Shown in pieces: positions 15,309-21,797 of a stretch of 27,966 nucleotides of DNA. Source of the stretch: Bacillota bacterium (lineage in GTDB: Bacteria; Bacillota; Clostridia; Saccharofermentanales; DTU023); the NCBI GenBank assembly GCA_023388605.1, contig JAEWFX010000043.1, positions 1 to 27,966 on the forward strand. Direction: 5' to 3'. The translations under genes and the position numbers were made by a program. Position 1 is the stretch's first letter. Each line of letters starts with the position of its first letter. The notes beneath the pieces are model-generated. The model made no database searches. It was not told the origin of the DNA and saw only the letters and a program-made list of their open reading frames with translations.

Positions 15309-16712
15309 ATGAATAGTTCGATTGATTTCCAGGAGTTCAAGCAATTTATTGCAGGTAAAAAAGTAGCTGTTATTGGTGTGGGTATCAGTAATCGTCCTCT
15401 GATCAAATTGCTCGCTGAATTAAAAGCAAAGGTCACAGCTTTCGATCAACGTGGGGCAGATGATCCTGCACTATCTAGCTATCGTGCGGAGCTAGCCGAG
15501 TCTGGCTTAGCCATATCCTGGTCTTTGGGTACAGATTATCTCCAAAACTTACAGGGATTTGACCTCATCTTTCGAACTCCAATCTTGCGACCAGACGAAG
15601 AACATATTCGCAGTGAACTTGAACGTGGAGCTATTCTGACTTCCGAGATGGAGATCTTCATGACATATTGTCCTGCTCCCATTATCGGTGTCACTGGTAG
15701 TGATGGAAAATCTACGACATCGACCTTGATCGCAGAGTTATTGCGCGCTCAGGGATATAGAGTTTTCTTAGGCGGTAACATAGGTAGACCTTTACTCAGT
15801 GATATTGAGCAGATCTCGAGTGAGGATCGTGTAGTTTTAGAGCTATCAAGTTTTCAATTGCTCACAGCTTCAGTTTCACCTAAGATCGCAGTGGTCACCA
15901 ACATCACTCCCAACCATCTGAATGTCCACCGCGATATGGCTGAGTATGTGACGGCAAAAGAGCAATTGCTGGCACATCAGAAAATCACAGATAAATCAGT
16001 GTTGTTTGCCGATGATGCTTACTTCAAGCAATTTGTCAGCAAGAGTAAGGGGGAGCGTATTATCTTCGCCAATCATCCTATTGAATATGCTGGCCTCTCT
16101 TTCTACATGGAGGATGGGAAACTGTGGCGCCAGCGAGGCTCAGAACGCAGCTTGCTGATTGATCGTTCTGACTTATTGCTGCCAGGCGATTACAATGTGT
16201 TGAATTTTCTCGCAGCTTGTGCCGCTGTGGATGGCGATGTGGATATTCCTGCTATAGAACAAGTAGCTACAACTTTTAGCGGTGTAGCCCACCGTGTAGA
16301 ATTGGTACGAGAGGTCGATGGTGTAAAATATTACAATAGCAGTATCGACAGTTCACCGAATCGCAGCATTGCAACGCTCTCAGTTTTTCGTGAAAAAACT
16401 GGTAACAACATCTTGATTATGGGTGGCCAAGACAAAAAATGTGATTATTCACAGCTAGGATCAGCCATAGCAGCTACTAGTAGACAAGTTATTCTCTGTG
16501 GTCAAAACTCCGATCTCATAGAAAATTGTCTAGAAGGTAAGGATGTAGAGATACAGCGAGTCAATAACTATGAAGAAGCTTTAGAGATCGCTAGACAGTG
16601 GGCCAAGCCAGGCGACCGTGTTGTCTTGACACCTGCAGGAACTTCTTTTGACCGCTATCTTAATTTCGAACAGCGCGGAGAAGATTTCCGTGCTCTCGTT
16701 CAGAGATTATAG
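15309..16712 (+). CDS. murD: UDP-N-acetylmuramoyl-L-alanine--D-glutamate ligase
   Basis: This 467-residue Mur ligase adds D-glutamate to UDP-MurNAc-L-Ala in cytoplasmic peptidoglycan precursor synthesis. It has an N-terminal Rossmann-like domain (VAVIGVGISNRPLI, about 19-33), the ATP loop GVTGSDGKSTT (127-137), GGNIGRPL, LELSSFQL and ITPNHLNVH in the central domain. The C-terminal domain has the MurD-type MGGQDKK and the PAGTSFDRYLNFEQRGEDF block. The length is normal for MurD. The start follows a GGGG-containing site. It sits apart from other division/wall genes, between an SDR gene and an AI-2E-family gene, rather than in a mur-fts cluster. Confidence 0.95.
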   Translation: MNSSIDFQEFKQFIAGKKVAVIGVGISNRPLIKLLAELKAKVTAFDQRGADDPALSSYRAELAESGLAISWSLGTDYLQNLQGFDLIFRTPILRPDEEHIRSELERGAILTSEMEIFMTYCPAPIIGVTGSDGKSTTSTLIAELLRAQGYRVFLGGNIGRPLLSDIEQISSEDRVVLELSSFQLLTASVSPKIAVVTNITPNHLNVHRDMAEYVTAKEQLLAHQKITDKSVLFADDAYFKQFVSKSKGERIIFANHPIEYAGLSFYMEDGKLWRQRGSERSLLIDRSDLLLPGDYNVLNFLAACAAVDGDVDIPAIEQVATTFSGVAHRVELVREVDGVKYYNSSIDSSPNRSIATLSVFREKTGNNILIMGGQDKKCDYSQLGSAIAATSRQVILCGQNSDLIENCLEGKDVEIQRVNNYEEALEIARQWAKPGDRVVLTPAGTSFDRYLNFEQRGEDFRALVQRL

Positions 16713-16731
16713 CTGCAGAAGGGGAGTCAGT

Positions 16732-18159
16732 ATGATTAACTTCAAGAAACGCTATATTATTTACCTGATTCTAGGGGTGCTGGCCAGTGTGCTTGTGATC
16801 GTTAAATTCGACAATATCATGTCGAGTATAGCTGACATGCTGACAGTATCTGCTCCTCTTTTCATCGCTCTGATCATAGCCTACATGCTCGACCGACCGG
16901 TAAAGTTCTTTCAGCGACATTTGTTGCGTCTCAAAAAGCTGACTTTTAAGCAAGCACGGGCTATCGCCATCATCTTCTCATATTTACTTTTTATCGGCTT
17001 GATTGTGGGACTTTTATTTATTCTAATTCCGCAATTGATCGACAGTATATCGGAATTCTTGAACAATTTCCGCATCTATTCAATTCAATTCCAAGATTTT
17101 TTCGAGAAAATAAATCAGAAATTGATTCAGTACCATCTAGATCCTTCGGTGTTGAGCAATTTTAATAATCAAGCTACAAGTTGGATTAATCAAATCATTC
17201 AAACAGCACCTCATACCATCAGTTCTGTGATCACCAGCATTGCGACTTTCTTCGGCCAATTGTTGATCGGCATCTTAGTTTCTATCTATCTATTAGTAGA
17301 TAAAAAACGTCTATTGCGTCAACTTCGTCGTGTGATCGAACTGACTGTAAAGCCCAGCCATATGCCAGTTGTCAATAATTTGATGTCGTTGACTAACCGA
17401 GTTTTCTCCGACTTTGTCTATGTTCAGACGACAGAAGCACTGATTGTCGGATCTTTGATCTTCGTTATCTTGAGTATTTTCCGTTTCCCCTTTGCTCTGA
17501 TGATCAGCACAGTTTGTGGTATGACGGTATTAGTGCCGGTAGTAGGTTCACTGATCGGTGGTGCCTTTGGTTTGCTGATTATGCTCTTCGTCAGCCCCAG
17601 CAAGGCGATAGGCTTTATCGTCATCTTCTTTATCGTTATGCAGCTCGATGCCAACCTCATCTATCCACATCGTGTACAACGCAGTATCAGTTTGCCAGCG
17701 GTATGGGCGATCATCTCCATCATTTTGGGCGGTGGACTTTTCGGCGTACTCGGTGCTCTGTTAGCTGTACCGGTAACTTCGATTTTCTATCAATTAGGAA
17801 CAGATCATCTACGTAAACGTGAGTACTATCGTAAACGCCAACGTGAAATCAATGATTGTCTTAAAGCTGAGAAGAATACCATCAAATCGATGATGAATGA
17901 TGCAGAGATTATCAGTTCTGAGAGCTATGATACTGATATCGATCCAGATACTGGTCAAGGCGAGATCAGACACACGGTGGTCAAGACTAGACGTGAATCG
18001 ATTTCTATGAATGAGCTATGGCAGAATTTCCGTGCACTCAAAGATTTTTTGATACATAAGAGAGGGCGTCATCTGCCTCATGATCAGGAGCTTAGCTCTG
18101 AGTCGAGGTCAAGCCAAAAAGAATATAGTGACAAGGATAGAGGTGAAGCTAAAAAATAG
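16732..18159 (+). CDS. AI-2E transporter family membrane protein (YtvI/PerM-like)
   Basis: This 475-residue protein has the AI-2E/PerM layout: two N-terminal membrane helices, a variable extracytoplasmic-type loop (about 85-170), then further helices. These include the conserved VVGSLIGGAFGLLI and the HRVQRSISLPAVWAI region. The last 115 or so residues are hydrophilic and charged, longer than in many homologues. The family exports small molecules or ions in some members; no substrate can be assigned here, and an AI-2 role should not be assumed. I chose ATG 16732, which has GGGGAG upstream; an earlier in-frame ATG lies within murD. The gene follows murD by 19 bases and is probably co-transcribed with it. 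Confidence 0.88.
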   Translation: MINFKKRYIIYLILGVLASVLVIVKFDNIMSSIADMLTVSAPLFIALIIAYMLDRPVKFFQRHLLRLKKLTFKQARAIAIIFSYLLFIGLIVGLLFILIPQLIDSISEFLNNFRIYSIQFQDFFEKINQKLIQYHLDPSVLSNFNNQATSWINQIIQTAPHTISSVITSIATFFGQLLIGILVSIYLLVDKKRLLRQLRRVIELTVKPSHMPVVNNLMSLTNRVFSDFVYVQTTEALIVGSLIFVILSIFRFPFALMISTVCGMTVLVPVVGSLIGGAFGLLIMLFVSPSKAIGFIVIFFIVMQLDANLIYPHRVQRSISLPAVWAIISIILGGGLFGVLGALLAVPVTSIFYQLGTDHLRKREYYRKRQREINDCLKAEKNTIKSMMNDAEIISSESYDTDIDPDTGQGEIRHTVVKTRRESISMNELWQNFRALKDFLIHKRGRHLPHDQELSSESRSSQKEYSDKDRGEAKK

Positions 18160-18167
18160 CGTGAGAT

Positions 18168-18196
18168 TTGCGTTGAGTTTTAGCAAGTGCTAATAT
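18168..18196 (+). promoter_or_regulatory. Promoter of rpsO
   Basis: TTGCGT (18168-18173), a 17-base spacer and TAATAT (18191-18196) with an extended TGC just before it. Transcription would begin near 18203, a few bases before the leader fold. Confidence 0.65.
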
Positions 18197-18209
18197 TTCT
18201 AAGAACGTC

Positions 18210-18250
18210 AGCACAAGGTTTGCGGAGAGTCCGACCGTTTACGTTGTGCT
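18210..18250 (+). promoter_or_regulatory. Possible S15-binding leader of rpsO
   Basis: AGCACAA (18210-18216) pairs with TTGTGCT (18244-18250). Inside, GGT and CGGA (18217-18226, with a TTG bulge) pair with TCCG and ACC (18230-18236) across a GAG loop, leaving the 7-base bulge GTTTACG. The fold ends about seven bases before the AAGGAGG ribosome site. S15 is known to repress its own mRNA through varied leader structures; the role here is inferred from position and fold only. Confidence 0.5.
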
Positions 18251-18266
18251 TTGATAAGGAGGATTT

Positions 18267-18530
18267 ATGGACAAAGTCAGAAAACAAGAACTGATCAAAC
18301 AGTTCGGTCGTAATGAGCAGGATACTGGTTCACCTGAAGTACAAGTTGCTCTGCTCACAGAACGTATCAATCACTTAACTGAGCATCTGCGCACCCACAA
18401 GGGAGATCACCATTCACGTCGTGGTCTGCTGATGATGGTCGGTAAACGCAGAGCTTTGCTCGACTACCTGATGAAGGAAGACATCGAGCGTTATCGTGAA
18501 TTGATTTCTGCTCTGAACTTACGTAAGTAG
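18267..18530 (+). CDS. rpsO: 30S ribosomal protein S15
   Basis: This 87-residue protein is full-length S15, a primary 16S rRNA binder at the central domain three-way junction of the 30S subunit. Typical stretches are QFGRNEQDTGSPEVQVALLT, the INHLTEHL block with KGDHHSRRGLL, and the C-terminal MVGKRRALLDYL. A near-perfect AAGGAGG site precedes the ATG. It has its own promoter and leader, and a terminator follows, with pnp next; rpsO-pnp is a conserved bacterial pair. Confidence 0.97.
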   Translation: MDKVRKQELIKQFGRNEQDTGSPEVQVALLTERINHLTEHLRTHKGDHHSRRGLLMMVGKRRALLDYLMKEDIERYRELISALNLRK

Positions 18531-18533
18531 CTA

Positions 18534-18566
18534 GAAAGGCGGTTATACCGCCTTTCCTAATTTTTT
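18534..18566 (+). terminator. Terminator between rpsO and pnp
   Basis: GAAAGGCGGT pairs with ACCGCCTTTC across a TAT loop (10 bp), followed by CTAATTTTTT. Its T-run touches the 5' arm of the pnp leader duplex. No separate pnp promoter is obvious, so pnp may depend on read-through. Confidence 0.88.
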
Positions 18567-18662
18567 GCAGACTGCGGAGTGTAGATTGCCGATCCATGCT
18601 TTTGCAAGGTTGATTTCATCAGATGACCGTATGGGTGGGGACTCTACGAGCTGCCGTCTGCA
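18566..18662 (+). promoter_or_regulatory. Long-range stem in the pnp leader
   Basis: Bases 18566-18577 pair with 18651-18662: seven perfect pairs (TGCAGAC with GTCTGCA), one T-C mismatch, then four more including one wobble. After a 3x3 internal loop, GTAGA (18581-18585) pairs with TCTAC (18643-18647). A small TCAT-CAG-ATGA hairpin lies within (18616-18626). The stem ends 14 bases before the pnp ATG. In E. coli, RNase III cuts a leader stem and PNPase then represses its own synthesis; a parallel role here is inferred. Confidence 0.5.
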
Positions 18663-18675
18663 GGACGGAGGTAAT

Positions 18676-20964
18676 ATGTCAAAAAGAGTTTTTGAGACCG
18701 ATTTATGTGGTCGCAAATTACAGATTGAAGTAGGCGAATTAGCTCAATTCGCCAATGGTTCAGCCTTAGTGCGTTATGGGGATACAGTGGTTCTATCAAC
18801 TGCCACCTCGGCTTCTCCACGTGAAGGTATCGATTTCTTTCCCTTAGGTGTGGATTACGAAGAACGCATGTACAGTATCGGTAAAATTCCTGGTGGTTTC
18901 TTACGTCGTGAGGGCCGTCCTTCGGAGAAAGCCATACTGACTGCTCGTCTGATCGATCGCCCTATGCGCCCGCTATTCCCCAAAGATTTGCGCAATGATG
19001 TCGCGATCAACAATCTGGTATTATCAGTTGATTTTGATAATTCACCGGAGATGGCAGCCATGCTCGGCTCATCTATTTCAGTCGCCATCTCAGATATCCC
19101 TTGGAATGGCCCGATTGCTGGATTGCAAGTGGCTTTAGTAGATGGTGAGATCATTCTCAATCCCACTTTGGATCAACAAGAGAAGAGTGATCTAGATCTT
19201 AAGGTCGCTGGTACTAAAGATAAGGTGTGTATGATCGAAGCTGGAGCCAATGAAGTACCAGATGACATCATGCTCGAAGCTATTATCAAAGCTCATAAAG
19301 AGATCCAACGACTCTGTGCTTTTATCGAAGAGATTGTGGCTGAAGTAGGTAAAGAGAAGTACGAATATCAATCATTCAGTGTCGACAAGGATCTTTTAGA
19401 ACAAGTCAAAAATTACGGTTATGAAAAAATGCGCGGTGCCGTGCTGAGCCCCGACAAAGAGGTTCGTGAAACCGCAGTCAAAGAGTTGACTCAAGAGATC
19501 ATCGAACATTTCGCTAGCGAAGAAGAGGACAACAGCAAGCAAGTCGGTGAAGCAGTTCACAGTATGGAAAAATCCATCGTACGCGAGTATCTCTTCAAAG
19601 AGCATAAACGCGTCGATGGTCGTGGTATCGAGGAGATTCGTCCCCTGTCAGCAGCTGTCGATGTGCTGCCTCGCACCCATGGTAGTGGTTTGTTCAGCCG
19701 TGGTCAGACACAAGTGTTGAATATCTGCACTCTGGCACCTTTATCTGAAGCTCAGAAATTGGATGGTGTCGATCCTGCTGACAACAAGCGTTACATGCAC
19801 CACTACAATTTCCCTGGCTATAGTGTAGGTGAAGCAAAACCGAATCGTTCACCTGGTAGACGTGAAATCGGACACGGTGCTCTAGCAGAGCGTTCGATTG
19901 TACCTGTCCTGCCCAGTGAAGAAGAATTCCCCTATGCTATTCGCTGTGTCTCTGAAATCACCATGTCCAATGGTTCGACCTCACAAGGTTCGGTCTGTGC
20001 CAGTACGCTATCTTTGATGGCAGCTGGTGTACCCATCAAAAAACCTGTTGCAGGTATCTCTTCAGGTCTGATCGTCAATCCAGATAACAAGGACGACTAT
20101 CTGGTATTTATGGATATTCAAGGTATTGAAGATTTCTATGGTGACATGGACTTCAAAGTTGCTGGTACGGTTGACGGTATCACTTCTATACAGGTAGATA
20201 TCAAAGTTGACGGTCTATCATATGACATTATCCGTGACGCTTTTGCCCTGACACGCAAAGGTAGATTACAGATCATCAATGAAGTTCTCTTACCTTGCAT
20301 CAGTGAGCCCCGTAAAGAGCTGTCGCCATTTGCTCCTCGCATTGTCCAGATCGATATACCTGCTGACAAGATCCGCGAAGTCATCGGTTCAGGTGGCAAA
20401 GTGATCAAGATGATCACTGAGCAGACTGGAACTGAGATAAATATCGATGAAGATGGCCCTATCGGTCATGTCAGCATCGCTTCAGCTAATTTAGATAGTT
20501 TAGAACAGGCAAGACAGATTATTGACAGTATTGTCAGAGATCCTGAAATCGGTTCAGTCTTTACTGGTAAGGTTACTCGTCTTATGAGTTTTGGTGCCTT
20601 TGTCGAATTCGCTCCTGGCAAAGAGGGTATGGTTCATATCTCTCGTTTGAGTTGGGATCGTGTAGACAAAGTAGAAGATGCTGTGCAGATCGGTGATACA
20701 GTCACTGTAAAAGTGATCAACATCGATGATCAGGGTCGTATCGATCTCTCTATCCGTGACCTGACAGAAAAACCAGAAGGTTATGTGGAGGAACGTCCGC
20801 GTCGCAATGATCGCCGTGAAAGTTCTCGTGGCGGACGTGGTCGTAATGATCGTCGTGAGGGTGGACGCAGACGTAATGATCGTGGTGAACGCCGTGAAAG
20901 AAGCGACAACCATCGTCTAGACGAAGAGGTCGTCAAGCACGATCACAATGTGTTCGAATTTTAA
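18676..20964 (+). CDS. pnp: Polyribonucleotide nucleotidyltransferase (PNPase)
   Basis: This 762-residue exoribonuclease degrades RNA 3' to 5' with phosphate, and can also add nucleotides. Domain order is RNase PH 1 (about 10-140, with the FFPLGVDYEERMYS and GGFLRREGRPSE blocks), an alpha-helical linker and RNase PH 2 (about 310-540, GSGLFSRGQTQVLN and SNGSTSQGSVCA). KH (EVIGSGGKVIK) and S1 (GSVFTGKVTRLMSFGAFVEF) domains follow. The last 65 or so residues are an arginine-rich tail with repeated RNDRR-like units. I chose ATG 18676, which has GGAGG seven bases upstream; an in-frame ATG at 18565 would lie in the rpsO terminator. The tail is unusually basic and may add RNA affinity. Confidence 0.96.
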   Translation: MSKRVFETDLCGRKLQIEVGELAQFANGSALVRYGDTVVLSTATSASPREGIDFFPLGVDYEERMYSIGKIPGGFLRREGRPSEKAILTARLIDRPMRPLFPKDLRNDVAINNLVLSVDFDNSPEMAAMLGSSISVAISDIPWNGPIAGLQVALVDGEIILNPTLDQQEKSDLDLKVAGTKDKVCMIEAGANEVPDDIMLEAIIKAHKEIQRLCAFIEEIVAEVGKEKYEYQSFSVDKDLLEQVKNYGYEKMRGAVLSPDKEVRETAVKELTQEIIEHFASEEEDNSKQVGEAVHSMEKSIVREYLFKEHKRVDGRGIEEIRPLSAAVDVLPRTHGSGLFSRGQTQVLNICTLAPLSEAQKLDGVDPADNKRYMHHYNFPGYSVGEAKPNRSPGRREIGHGALAERSIVPVLPSEEEFPYAIRCVSEITMSNGSTSQGSVCASTLSLMAAGVPIKKPVAGISSGLIVNPDNKDDYLVFMDIQGIEDFYGDMDFKVAGTVDGITSIQVDIKVDGLSYDIIRDAFALTRKGRLQIINEVLLPCISEPRKELSPFAPRIVQIDIPADKIREVIGSGGKVIKMITEQTGTEINIDEDGPIGHVSIASANLDSLEQARQIIDSIVRDPEIGSVFTGKVTRLMSFGAFVEFAPGKEGMVHISRLSWDRVDKVEDAVQIGDTVTVKVINIDDQGRIDLSIRDLTEKPEGYVEERPRRNDRRESSRGGRGRNDRREGGRRRNDRGERRERSDNHRLDEEVVKHDHNVFEF

Positions 20965-20982
20965 GCTCATTGAAAATTGTTA

Positions 20983-21019
20983 AAAACTCCCATTCCTACA
21001 GCGTAGGGATGGGAGTTTT
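20983..21019. terminator. Bidirectional terminator between convergent genes
   Basis: AAAACTCCCATTCCTAC pairs with GTAGGGATGGGAGTTTT across an AGC loop: 17 bp with one wobble. A-runs and T-runs flank both arms, so it can stop pnp transcripts and those of the minus-strand gene ending at 21047. Confidence 0.92.
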
Positions 21020-21046
21020 CATTTGCTTGGAATAATATTTTGAGGT

Positions 21047-21706
21047 TTAATCTAGCTCGCAAATATCTTGTTTGCTTTTGTAGATGGAGTTGGCTGGGAC
21101 GTAACCACGCACCATAGAGAGGGGATAGATACGGCTGCCTCTACCGATGATGGTGCCAGGATTCAGCACGCTATTACAGCCTACCTCTACGCCATCTCCT
21201 ACTATCGCACCGATTTTACGTAAGCCAGTTTCGTGCAGTGTATCGTTGTGGCGTACTATGATATTTTTGCGATCAGATTTGATATTAGAAGTGATGGCAC
21301 CAGCGCCTAAATGAGCACGTATTCCTAAGATGGAGTCGCCTACATAGTTGTAGTGAGGAACTTCGACTTTTTCGATCAAAATACTGTTCTTGAGCTCGCA
21401 AGAATTACCTACGACACAGTTTTTGCCGATCAAAGCTGAACCGCGGATAAAAGCACAGTGTCTTATTTCGCTACCCTCATCGATGATGCAAGGACCATTG
21501 ATAGAGGCTGTAGGAGCTATTTTGACAGAGTTATGTACCCACACCTGGGGGAAAATTTCTGTATACAAATTAGGATCTAATTGTTCAGCAATATTCAAAA
21601 TATAATCTTTGATTTCAGGTAATACTTCCCAAGGGTATTCATATTTTTTTAGTAGTTCAGAAGCTAAAGTGTTTTCGTAAGTCAGCAGTGAATCGATTCT
21701 TAACAT
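21047..21706 (-). CDS. Left-handed beta-helix (hexapeptide repeat) protein, GlmU C-terminal-like
   Basis: This 219-residue protein has a helical N-terminus (about 1-50) followed by hexapeptide-repeat turns (PTASINGPCIIDEGSEIRHC, then VVGNSCELKNSIL). A GlmU-like stretch follows (YVGDSILGIRAHLGAGAITSN), then more repeats (GDGVEVGCNSVLNPGTIIGRG). The fold is that of sugar-nucleotide acetyltransferases. Similar stand-alone proteins in Clostridia are often labelled UDP-GlcNAc pyrophosphorylase-like, but there is no nucleotidyltransferase domain here, so that activity is unlikely. A GGAAGG site precedes the ATG. It lies downstream of the large lipoprotein gene on the same strand, with a terminator between them. 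Acyltransferase function is plausible but unproven. Confidence 0.8.
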   Translation of the reverse strand: MLRIDSLLTYENTLASELLKKYEYPWEVLPEIKDYILNIAEQLDPNLYTEIFPQVWVHNSVKIAPTASINGPCIIDEGSEIRHCAFIRGSALIGKNCVVGNSCELKNSILIEKVEVPHYNYVGDSILGIRAHLGAGAITSNIKSDRKNIIVRHNDTLHETGLRKIGAIVGDGVEVGCNSVLNPGTIIGRGSRIYPLSMVRGYVPANSIYKSKQDICELD

Positions 21707-21734
21707 AATTACCTTCCTATACTCCGAAGAGCAA

Positions 21735-21770
21735 TGAAAAAGAGTTTGACTTGATTATAAGTCAAACTCT
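21735..21770 (-). terminator. Terminator of the large lipoprotein gene
   Basis: AGAGTTTGACTT (21741-21752) pairs perfectly with AAGTCAAACTCT (21759-21770) over a GATTAT loop, 12 bp. On the minus strand it is followed by TTTTTCATT, a good intrinsic terminator about 30 bases after the lipoprotein stop codon. Confidence 0.9.
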
Positions 21771-21797
21771 CTCTTTATTAAATTTACTTGATTTGGA

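Noticed and set aside
18565..18675. N-terminal extension of PNPase
   Set aside because: It covers the rpsO terminator T-run and the structured leader; the ATG at 18676 has a strong ribosome site and gives the standard N-terminus.
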